Assembly: GCA_009774655.1 (NCBI GenBank)
Contig: VSOD01000054.1
Coordinates: 1 to 14,902 of the forward strand
Reading direction: 5' to 3'
DNA from: Lachnospiraceae bacterium
Lineage (GTDB): Bacteria; Bacillota_A; Clostridia; Lachnospirales; Lachnospiraceae
DNA length: 14,902 bases
Under the pieces are notes generated by a model, which searched no databases, was not told where the DNA came from, and was given only the letters and a program-made list of their open reading frames with translations. A program made the position numbers and the translations under genes. This document shows positions 6,685 through 12,458 of this stretch, piece after piece (position 1 is the first letter of the stretch; the number at the start of each line of letters is the position of its first letter).

Positions 6685-7978
6685 TTTTGATAAATACAGC
6701 AGAATAACAGAGGAAACCTTCTTTAAGAGAAAGGGCCGGGTGGAGAATGTGGTCGGCTTGACGATCGAGTCCGCCGGACCGGAGGCGAAGCTGGGAGATC
6801 TGTGCAGGATCTATCCGGCGAAGGAGGAATATAAGCCGATTATGGCGGAGGTCGTCGGCTTTAAAGACCGTAAGACACTGCTGATGCCCTGTGACAAGAC
6901 AGACGGCATAGGGCTGGGATGTATCGTGGAGAATGTGGGCGAGCCTTTGTCGGTACCGGTGAGCGGGGATCTGCTAGGCAAGGTACTGGACGGTCTGGGA
7001 AGGATTGACGGCAACTATATGCCGGGTGTTCCCTACAGTGTGGAAGCACAGCCGCCGGATCCCATGGACAGGAAGATCATCGCAGATGTGCTTCCGCTTG
7101 GAGTCAAGGCGATCGACGGCCTGATGACGGTCGGCAAGGGACAGCGTATCGGTATCTTCGCCGGTTCCGGTGTGGGAAAGTCCACTTTGATGGGGATGTT
7201 TGCCCGTAATACAAAGGCGGATATCAATGTGATTGCACTGATCGGAGAGCGAGGAAGAGAAGTGCGGGAGTTCGTGGAGCGTGATCTGGGCGAAGAAGGT
7301 ATGAAACGTTCGGTGGTTGTGGTTGCCACATCCGACAAGTCGGCGCTGGAGAGAAACAAGGCGGCCAAGACCGCTACGGCGATCGCGGAATATTTCCGGG
7401 ATCAGGGCAAGGATGTCCTGTTGATGATGGACTCCCTGACACGTTTTTCCATGGCGCAGAGAGAGATCGGGCTTGCCAGCGGGGAACCGCCGGTATCCAG
7501 AGGGTATCCGCCCAGCGTATATTCGGAAATGCCAAAACTCCTTGAGCGGGCAGGCTGCGCACAGGTCGGATCGATCACGGGCCTGTACACGGTGCTGGTG
7601 GACGGCGACGATATGAATGAGCCGATCACGGATACGGCGAGAAGTATTCTGGACGGCCATATCATGCTGAACCGTAAGCTGGCTCACCAGAATCACTATC
7701 CGGCCATAGATGTGCTGCAGAGTATCTCCCGATGTATGTCACAGATCGTGGACAAAGAACACAAAGTGCTGGCCGGCAAATTAAAGAACGTGCTGGCAAC
7801 TTACAATGAAGCAGAGGATCTGATCAACATCGGCGCCTATAAGAGCGGAAGCAATCCGAAGATAGACCATGCCATAGAGAAGATCGATGCGGTGAATGAA
7901 TTTCTGATGCAGGATGTGGATGCCAAATACGATTATGAACAGGCGGTGGATATGCTGCGGGAGCTTTTTGAAGATTAG
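6668..7978 (+). CDS. fliI: Flagellum-specific ATPase FliI
   Basis: A 436-residue ATPase (typical about 435-455) related to the F1 beta subunit. It forms the hexamer that powers and orders export at the flagellar type III gate, with FliH and FliJ. The N-terminal beta barrel covers about 24-100. The catalytic domain has Walker A AGSGVGKST (165-173), GERGREVREF (193-202), Walker B LLMMDS (251-256, Asp255) and the segment SRGYPPSVYSEMPKLLERAG (277-296). A helical C-terminal domain follows. The frame is blocked by a TGA at 6656-6658, so ATG 6668 is the first available start; its ribosome site is weak (GAAG), which suggests coupling to upstream translation. fliJ follows after 13 nt. All catalytic residues visible are intact. 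Confidence 0.98.
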   Translation: MTITVDFDKYSRITEETFFKRKGRVENVVGLTIESAGPEAKLGDLCRIYPAKEEYKPIMAEVVGFKDRKTLLMPCDKTDGIGLGCIVENVGEPLSVPVSGDLLGKVLDGLGRIDGNYMPGVPYSVEAQPPDPMDRKIIADVLPLGVKAIDGLMTVGKGQRIGIFAGSGVGKSTLMGMFARNTKADINVIALIGERGREVREFVERDLGEEGMKRSVVVVATSDKSALERNKAAKTATAIAEYFRDQGKDVLLMMDSLTRFSMAQREIGLASGEPPVSRGYPPSVYSEMPKLLERAGCAQVGSITGLYTVLVDGDDMNEPITDTARSILDGHIMLNRKLAHQNHYPAIDVLQSISRCMSQIVDKEHKVLAGKLKNVLATYNEAEDLINIGAYKSGSNPKIDHAIEKIDAVNEFLMQDVDAKYDYEQAVDMLRELFED

Positions 7979-7991
7979 GGAGTGACCGGCC

Positions 7992-8453
7992 ATGGCGAAA
8001 TTTGTATACAGGATGCAGAGCCTTCTAAATATCCAGTATCAGCTGGAGACACAGGCGAAGATGGAGCTTGGCAGGGCACAGATGCGGCTTACACAGGAGG
8101 AAGAGAAACTGCAGGGCCTGATCGACAGGAAGACGGCTTATCTGGAAGAAGGCCGGCGGCTGCGCAGCAGCAGGCTGCATATCATGGATCTGAAAGATAA
8201 CAGGAACGCCATGCTGATCATGGATGAGAAGATAGAGGATCAGCGTGAACAGGTAAAGTTTGCCGAGAAGCATGTAGAAGAAGCAAGGAACAGGCTGCAG
8301 GAAGTCATGAAGGAGCGCAAGATGCACGAGAAGCTGCGGGAGAAGGCTTTTGTGGAGTTCGTGCGGGAGGAGAACGCCGCAGAGCATAAGGCGGTGGACG
8401 AACTGACCAGTTATACTTACGGACAGCGCAGTAAAATAAAAGGGGAGCAGTAA
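7992..8453 (+). CDS. fliJ: Flagellar export chaperone/central stalk FliJ
   Basis: A 153-residue, highly charged, almost fully helical protein; FliJ proteins are about 145-150 residues. FliJ forms a two-helix coiled coil that inserts in the FliI ring, as gamma does in F1, and contacts the FlhA gate. The N-terminal FVYRMQSLLNIQYQLE (4-19) matches the family start, and the remainder shows heptad-like Leu/Met/Ile spacing with many Glu, Lys and Arg. The ATG at 7992 has AGGGAG (7977-7982) 9 nt upstream, overlapping the fliI stop. The TAA stop shares one base with the next ATG (TAATG at 8451-8455). Sequence conservation in FliJ is low, so position after fliI is important evidence. Confidence 0.93.
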   Translation: MAKFVYRMQSLLNIQYQLETQAKMELGRAQMRLTQEEEKLQGLIDRKTAYLEEGRRLRSSRLHIMDLKDNRNAMLIMDEKIEDQREQVKFAEKHVEEARNRLQEVMKERKMHEKLREKAFVEFVREENAAEHKAVDELTSYTYGQRSKIKGEQ

Positions 8454-9325
8454 TGGCAGAGGAAGTTGTAAACTTGAATACCGGGGCGGACGCCGAGGTT
8501 GACAGGAAAAAATTAAAAGAAGAACGCAAAAGATTAAAGGAAGAACAAAAGGCGCAGAAGAAGGAAGCGAAGCAGAAGGCCAGAGAACTTTCCGAGCAGA
8601 TTGCCGGAGACGACGAGCCGGGCGGTATTTCCGTATTTCTGGTAACGGTTGTTATTGTTGTAATCTGGATCGCGATCCTGTGCCTGCTTGTGAAGCTGGA
8701 TGTGGGCGGATTCGGTTCCGGTGTGCTGGCGCCTGTCTTAAAAGATGTGCCGGTGGTGAATATGATCCTGCCTGAGGAGGCGGTGAATTCCACGGACGAG
8801 GAAGAGTCCTACGGCGGTTATACGAGCCTGAGGGAGGCGGTTGATTATATTACGGAGCTGGAACTGGAGCTGGAGAGGGCGCAGTCGGCAAGCAACAGTG
8901 ATTCCGAGGAGATGGATCAGCTGCGGGCAGAGATCGAGAGACTGCAGACATTTGAGGATGCACAGGTTGATTTCGACCGGATCAGGACGGAATTTTATAA
9001 TGAAGTAGTCTATGCCGAGAACGGGCCGGGAGCGGAGGAGTATCAGAAATATTACGAGACCATGGATCCCACCACGGCAGAGTATTTGTATAAACAGGTC
9101 GTACAGCAGCTGGAAGAGGATAAGGAAGCCAAAGAGTATGCGCAGACTTATGTGGATATGAAGCCCAAGCAGGCGGCCGCTATCTTCGAGGCGATGACCG
9201 ATGACCTGGATCTGGTTGCCAGGATACTGAGCCAGATGAGTACGTCGGACAGAGGAAACATTCTCGGGGCCATGGATTCCGAGATTGCGGCGAAGATCAC
9301 GAGAATGATGGATCCGGAGTCGTAA
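8453..9325 (+). CDS. ylxF: MotE/YlxF-family membrane protein with coiled coil and MgtE N-like domain
   Basis: A 290-residue protein between fliJ and fliK, the place of ylxF in B. subtilis. The N-terminus is a Lys/Glu-rich cytoplasmic helix (about 17-50). One transmembrane segment follows at about 60-81, then an extracytoplasmic coiled coil (about 125-170). A C-terminal helical repeat (about 180-290) contains YAQTYVDMKPKQAAAIFEAM and ARILSQMSTSDRGNILGAM, the MgtE N-terminal-domain pattern that defines the MotE family. By the family, it is a motor- or export-associated membrane protein (relatives include spirochete FlbB and proteobacterial MotE), but the exact role in Firmicutes is not settled. 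The start is ATG 8453, overlapping the fliJ stop by 1 nt, with AGGGGAG just upstream. The N-terminal cytoplasmic charged helix is long for the family, as far as I can judge. Confidence 0.88.
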   Translation: MAEEVVNLNTGADAEVDRKKLKEERKRLKEEQKAQKKEAKQKARELSEQIAGDDEPGGISVFLVTVVIVVIWIAILCLLVKLDVGGFGSGVLAPVLKDVPVVNMILPEEAVNSTDEEESYGGYTSLREAVDYITELELELERAQSASNSDSEEMDQLRAEIERLQTFEDAQVDFDRIRTEFYNEVVYAENGPGAEEYQKYYETMDPTTAEYLYKQVVQQLEEDKEAKEYAQTYVDMKPKQAAAIFEAMTDDLDLVARILSQMSTSDRGNILGAMDSEIAAKITRMMDPES

Positions 9326-9339
9326 AGGTAAAATATAGC

Positions 9340-9384
9340 ATGAAAAGAGCGCTTGCGGAAGATGCGGGTGCAGCCGATATATAA
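9340..9384 (+). CDS. Possible 14-codon leader ORF
   Basis: ATG 9340 opens a frame encoding MKRALAEDAGAADI and stops at TAA 9382-9384. AAAGG (9324-9328) lies about 11 nt upstream. It is followed 27 nt later by the strong hairpin at 9412-9439, an order that resembles leader-peptide arrangements. It has no run of a single regulatory amino acid, though five of 14 residues are alanine. This may well be chance. Confidence 0.15.
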   Translation: MKRALAEDAGAADI

Positions 9385-9411
9385 TATGTAGAGACAGGGG
9401 TTACCAGTCAC

Positions 9412-9439
9412 GGTGCCCTGCACCCTGCTGCAGGGCATC
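9412..9439 (+). other. Strong GC-rich hairpin without T tract
   Basis: Nine perfect Watson-Crick pairs (TGCCCTGCA at 9414-9422 with TGCAGGGCA at 9429-9437) close a 6-nt loop, and a G-T and a G-C pair extend the stem to 9412/9439. The DNA that follows (GGCCGATAAC) has no T run, so it is not a standard terminator. Likely roles are mRNA protection, processing or partial attenuation between ylxF and fliK. Confidence 0.6.
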
Positions 9440-9452
9440 CGGCCGATAACTT

Positions 9453-9480
9453 TACGGTTTCAGACAGGAACAGCCGGTAT
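9453..9480 (+). promoter_or_regulatory. Candidate sigma-D (sigma-28) promoter upstream of fliK
   Basis: TACGGTTT (9453-9460) matches the sigma-28 -35 TAAAGTTT at 6 of 8. After 12 nt, GCCGGTAT (9473-9480) matches the sigma-D -10 GCCGATAT at 7 of 8. Transcription would begin about 160 nt before fliK. Two exact or near-exact -10 motifs (GCCGATAT 9373-9380, GCCGATAA 9442-9449) occur in the same gap but lack TAAA at the right distance. The -35 core has two mismatches, so confidence is low. Confidence 0.3.
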
Positions 9481-9645
9481 CCTGTGCGGATGCTGCTTTA
9501 CCGGAACGTAATAATAGAGGCATATCAAAGTGTGATATATACTGCTGTGGCGGGAGGGGTAACAGATCTTTTGCCGGAGCATTATATATAGATGCCCGGA
9601 AGGGCAGGGAACCTTGAAAATTAAAGAAAGGAGGAGAGAAGGAGT

Positions 9646-11103
9646 ATGACGGTGAACAATGTGAACGCACTGCTTGCATATGCAGGCCGGGCGGACGCGG
9701 CAGGAAGCGTGGCGGATGAGAGTGCCGACGGGAGTTTTGAACAGATCATGTCGAAGGTAAACGGTAAGACAGACGTACCCCAGACAGGCATTTCGAACGG
9801 CAATTCCACGGCAAACCAGACGGTAGTACCGGCGGTGGACACGGTGAAGAAGGATCTGGCTGTGGAGCAGAAGCCTGCGCAGAATGCAGACAAAACCGAC
9901 CAGAAGTCAGATATGGTTCACAGGGATCAGGACGGGAATATCGCACAGGATACCAGAACGGACGGCAGGACGGATAACGATACCGCTGCGGCGGAGGAAG
10001 TGGAGAAGTCCGCAAAAGATCTGGTAGAGGATATCGCTGAGAAGATGGATATGACTCCGGAGGAAGTGGAGAAAGCCATGGAGGTTCTGGGGCTTACGGC
10101 GGTAGAACTGTTTGATACCGACAATCTGAAACAGCTTTTGCTGAGTTTGTCCGGCAATACGGATGAGATGGCGCTTTTGACAGACGAGACGCTTTATGGC
10201 AATCTGCAGGATCTGTTGGGGACTGTAGAAGAAAGTCTGACAAATCTGCAGGAAGAGCTGGGACTGAGCGATGAAGAAATGGAAGCGCTCATGAAGCAGA
10301 TGCTTGCAGGGCAGGACGGCACAGGCGTTGTAGAGGAGCCTGAGGTGAATCTGGAAGGGATGAAGGATTATACCGTATCCGTACAAAAAGACGGAGAGAC
10401 CGTACAGGTGAAAGTGACGGTGGATGACGAGAGCGGCAACAAGAGCGTTCAGGAATCCGTGACAGGCACATCGGCCAAAGAAGTACAGGACAGCCAGAAA
10501 ATGCAGGAGAGAGATGCTTCGGCAGGGAATGGCAGAGAAGGCAGGGAGGGCCACGCGGCCGGCCAGGCGCTGCTGCAGGCGGAAGCCCCGGCAGAGATAC
10601 CGGAAGTACCGGCAGAAGCCCCGGCAGAGTACCGGTCCATGCAGACACAGGAGATCATGAACCAGATCGTCGAGTACATGAAGATCAATGTCAAGGCCGA
10701 TACACAGACGATGGAACTGCAGCTGCATCCGGCAAGCCTCGGTACGGTTAACATACAGATCGTGGCGAAGGACGGAGGGCTTACGGCACATTTCACGACA
10801 CAGAACGAGACGGTCCGTGCAGTGATCGAGACACAGCTGATTCAGTTGAAACACCAGTTCGAAGAACAGGGAATCAAAGTGGATGCTGTGGAAGTAACGG
10901 TTGCCAATCACGCGTATGGAGAGCAGTTCTCACAGGACGGCGGGAACACGGAACAGGATCAGTCGAAGGCATCCAAGGGCAGACGGCGGATCAATCTGGA
11001 CCAGCTTGAAGGTGAAGAAGAACTGGAGGAGATGGAAGATTCCGACCGGATCGCAGTGGAAATGATGCAGGCAAACGGCGGCACAGTAGATTATATGGCA
11101 TAA
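9646..11103 (+). CDS. fliK: Flagellar hook-length control protein FliK
   Basis: A 485-residue protein, in the FliK range. FliK is secreted during hook growth and measures hook length; its C-terminal domain then switches FlhB specificity to filament export. The N-terminal two thirds is low-complexity, polar and poorly conserved, with helical acidic stretches (about 110-230). A Pro/Ala linker with EAPAE repeats (313-328) follows. The C-terminal Flg_hook domain (about 331-425) has MELQLHPASLGTVNIQI (356-372), HFTTQNETVRAVIE and LKHQFEEQGIKVDAVEV. The LHPxxLGxV motif is diagnostic. A polar, acidic tail follows. ATG 9646 lies 11 nt after AAGGAGG (9628-9634). GTG 9652 in the same frame lies 7 nt after a second AAGGAG (9639-9644) and is an alternative start. 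flgD follows after 15 nt. Confidence 0.95.
   Translation: MTVNNVNALLAYAGRADAAGSVADESADGSFEQIMSKVNGKTDVPQTGISNGNSTANQTVVPAVDTVKKDLAVEQKPAQNADKTDQKSDMVHRDQDGNIAQDTRTDGRTDNDTAAAEEVEKSAKDLVEDIAEKMDMTPEEVEKAMEVLGLTAVELFDTDNLKQLLLSLSGNTDEMALLTDETLYGNLQDLLGTVEESLTNLQEELGLSDEEMEALMKQMLAGQDGTGVVEEPEVNLEGMKDYTVSVQKDGETVQVKVTVDDESGNKSVQESVTGTSAKEVQDSQKMQERDASAGNGREGREGHAAGQALLQAEAPAEIPEVPAEAPAEYRSMQTQEIMNQIVEYMKINVKADTQTMELQLHPASLGTVNIQIVAKDGGLTAHFTTQNETVRAVIETQLIQLKHQFEEQGIKVDAVEVTVANHAYGEQFSQDGGNTEQDQSKASKGRRRINLDQLEGEEELEEMEDSDRIAVEMMQANGGTVDYMA
10582..10629 (+). repeat. Short direct repeat in fliK encoding EAPAE
   Basis: The 15-mer GAAGCCCCGGCAGAG occurs at 10582-10596 and 10615-10629, separated by 18 bp that encode a related Pro/Ala/Glu unit. 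It encodes the linker before the C-terminal domain of FliK. Such tandem in-frame repeats can expand or contract by slippage or recombination and alter linker length. Confidence 0.75.
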
Positions 11104-11118
11104 GAAAGGAGAGACAAG

Positions 11119-11862
11119 ATGGGAGTAGTACAGGAAGTAAAAGACGGCAAATTTGTGGAGAGCAACTCCGCGCAGTCTCTGGCTAAAGATAAGTCGAAGG
11201 TAAAGAATGGTTCCAATCTTGATAAGGACGCATTCCTGCAGCTTCTCGTGGCACAGATGAAGTATCAGGATCCGTTGGAGCCGACTTCGAACACGGAATA
11301 TATCTCGCAGTTTGCGACATTCTCCGAGTTGGAGCAGATGCAGAATATGAGCGCGACACTGGAGCTTTCCAGAGCATCTACGCTCGTAGGGCAGACTGTT
11401 TTGATGAAAGTTACCGACAGTTCCGGCAGACAGACCACGGTACAGGGTAATGTGGATTACGTGATCTATGAGAATGGCAAGGCATATCTGTCTATCGGCG
11501 GGCAGCCTTATTCTTTGGATGATCTGGATACTGTAGCAGACAAGAAGTATCTGGAAGCGTACAGCATGGGAGCCGAGTTTATGACTATCTACAAGAAACT
11601 TCCGAAACTGGATGCACTTTCGATAGCGGACCGGGAGAACGTGGAGAAACTTGAGAAGATCCTCGGCGGCATGAATGATTATCAGAAGTCGTTCCTGACA
11701 GACGATTATATCGAAGGCGCTGAGAAATATATTAAGAAGATGAAGGATCTTGTTGCGATAGCAGACGCAGACAAGGGAGAAGACGGAGATAAAGACCCAG
11801 ACCCGACGGAGCCGGATGGGGATGGCGACGAAGATTCCGGTGAAGAGAGTAAGAAGGTATAA
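11119..11862 (+). CDS. flgD: Flagellar hook-capping protein FlgD with extended C-terminus
   Basis: A 247-residue protein. FlgD is exported and forms the cap on which FlgE subunits assemble during hook growth. The conserved N-terminal region is NLDKDAFLQLLVAQMKYQDP (33-52) followed by SNTEYISQFATFSELEQM (57-74), the FlgD signature. A small beta-rich part (about 90-137) with GQTVLM and a YENGKAYLSIGG strand follows. Residues 138-215 form a charged helical extension that I do not recognise, and residues 216-247 are an acidic tail rich in Asp, Glu, Gly and Pro. Many Firmicutes FlgD proteins are shorter, so the extension is notable. The ATG has AAGGAG (11106-11111) 7 nt upstream. It lies 15 nt after fliK. 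Confidence 0.93.
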   Translation: MGVVQEVKDGKFVESNSAQSLAKDKSKVKNGSNLDKDAFLQLLVAQMKYQDPLEPTSNTEYISQFATFSELEQMQNMSATLELSRASTLVGQTVLMKVTDSSGRQTTVQGNVDYVIYENGKAYLSIGGQPYSLDDLDTVADKKYLEAYSMGAEFMTIYKKLPKLDALSIADRENVEKLEKILGGMNDYQKSFLTDDYIEGAEKYIKKMKDLVAIADADKGEDGDKDPDPTEPDGDGDEDSGEESKKV

Positions 11863-11864
11863 GA

Positions 11865-11880
11865 GGCAGACGGATCTGCC
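11865..11880 (+). other. Perfect hairpin immediately after flgD
   Basis: GGCAGA (11865-11870) and TCTGCC (11875-11880) form a 6-bp stem with a CGGA loop, two bases after the flgD stop. No T tract follows (GATGGATCAT), so it is not a terminator. A role in 3'-end protection or processing of the mRNA is possible. Confidence 0.5.
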
Positions 11881-11931
11881 GATGGATCATAGTCGGAGAC
11901 GGCTGCGGTCATCTCAGGGAGGAGAGAGAAT

Positions 11932-12336
11932 ATGAAGATTCAGGGAAATCAATTCCTTTCCATGGAGCGGCTGCAGGATCGGTATTTAAATCCAGGCAGG
12001 CAGCAGACGGAAAATACACAACAAAACGGACTGAGCTTTCAGGATATCCTGTCCGGCAAGACAGACGGGATCCGGAGTGAGGGCGAGGTAAAATTTTCCA
12101 AACATGCGGCGAACCGGCTGGTTGACAGGAACATCGAGTTGACCAGGGAGCAGATGGAGCGCCTGAACATGGGAGCGGCCAAAGCAGGAGAGAAAGGGAT
12201 CAATGAGTCGCTGGTCATCGTGGATTCGCTGGCGTTTATCGTGAATGTACCGAATCAGACGGTCATCACGGCGATGGATCAGACAGAGACCAGTGCAAAT
12301 GTATTTACCAATATTGACGGAGCCGTTATTATGTAA
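11932..12336 (+). CDS. TIGR02530-type flagellar operon protein
   Basis: A 134-residue protein of the conserved family found between flgD and flgE in many clostridial and related flagellar operons. The N-terminal 55 residues are variable and polar. The conserved part starts at VKFSKHAANRLVDRNIELT (53-71), followed by MERLNMGAAKAGEKGINESLVIVDSLAFIVNVPN, where the KG..ESLV and AFIVNV elements are clear. It ends in TVITAMDQTE and VFTNIDGAVIM. No signal peptide or membrane segment is seen. The family function is not established; its place between the hook cap and hook gene suggests a role in hook assembly, perhaps as a chaperone, but this is inference. ATG 11932 has AGGGAGG (11916-11922) 9 nt upstream. 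Gaps of 69 and 122 nt flank it. Confidence 0.85.
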   Translation: MKIQGNQFLSMERLQDRYLNPGRQQTENTQQNGLSFQDILSGKTDGIRSEGEVKFSKHAANRLVDRNIELTREQMERLNMGAAKAGEKGINESLVIVDSLAFIVNVPNQTVITAMDQTETSANVFTNIDGAVIM

Positions 12337-12360
12337 CAGCCGGACCTTTACGGAGGCTTG

Positions 12361-12416
12361 TGCCCATGACTGACAGAATGGGCAGAGAGGATGCTGTTTT
12401 TACGGACAGCGTCCTC
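12361..12416 (+). other. Two tandem hairpins upstream of flgE
   Basis: The first stem is a perfect 7 bp, TGCCCAT (12361-12367) with ATGGGCA (12378-12384), around a 10-nt loop. The second is 11 bp with one G-T wobble, GAGGATGCTGT (12387-12397) with ACAGCGTCCTC (12406-12416), around an 8-nt loop that includes four T. Only two bases separate them. The DNA after the second stem (GGGCGGTTTCG) lacks a T run, so it is a poor terminator. The pair lies 42 nt before the flgE start, placing it in the leader of the hook gene. It could stabilise a processed flgE mRNA or act as an attenuator. Confidence 0.55.
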
Positions 12417-12458
12417 GGGCGGTTTCGTTGTATGGATATTTAAGGAGGTCATTTTACT

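Larger units (their letters stand above)
9326..9645 (+). other. 320-nt non-coding, structured gap before fliK
   Basis: This is the longest gene-free stretch inside the operon, with no ORF of credible length. From left to right it holds a possible 14-codon ORF (9340-9384), TATAAT at 9380-9385 joined to GCCGATAT (9373-9380), a strong GC hairpin (9412-9439) and GCCGATAA (9442-9449). It continues with an inverted repeat CCGGTA/TACCGG (9474-9479/9499-9504) enclosing a smaller ATCC/GGAT stem, a hairpin ATATCA-aagtg-TGATAT (9522-9538), and a GNRA-capped hairpin TGCCC-GGAA-GGGCA (9593-9606). It ends in the purine-rich fliK ribosome site. I cannot match it to a known riboswitch class by eye. Confidence 0.6.

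Noticed and set aside
9373..9380. Exact GCCGATAT as a sigma-D promoter by itself
   Set aside because: The -35 position (about 9354-9357) reads TGCG, not TAAA, so it is kept only as part of the motif-cluster finding.
9380..9385. TATAAT in the ylxF-fliK gap as a sigma-A promoter
   Set aside because: The nearest -35-like TTGCGG (9353-9358) is 21 bp away, too far; no other -35 fits.
9412..9439. Hairpin before fliK as an intrinsic terminator
   Set aside because: The stem is strong but no T tract follows, and the gene order makes readthrough necessary.
9326..9645. Cyclic di-GMP riboswitch before fliK
   Set aside because: Such riboswitches control flagellar operons in some Clostridia, but I could not find the conserved GEMM-I core or its two-stem layout. 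A covariance search would settle it.
9452..9679. 75-codon antisense ORF in the ylxF-fliK gap
   Set aside because: Pro/Ser/Leu-rich with no family resemblance and overlapping the fliK ribosome site in reverse.
9907..10911. 334-codon antisense ORF over fliK
   Set aside because: In codon register with fliK and of low-complexity composition (Leu, His, Cys, Arg); not a gene.
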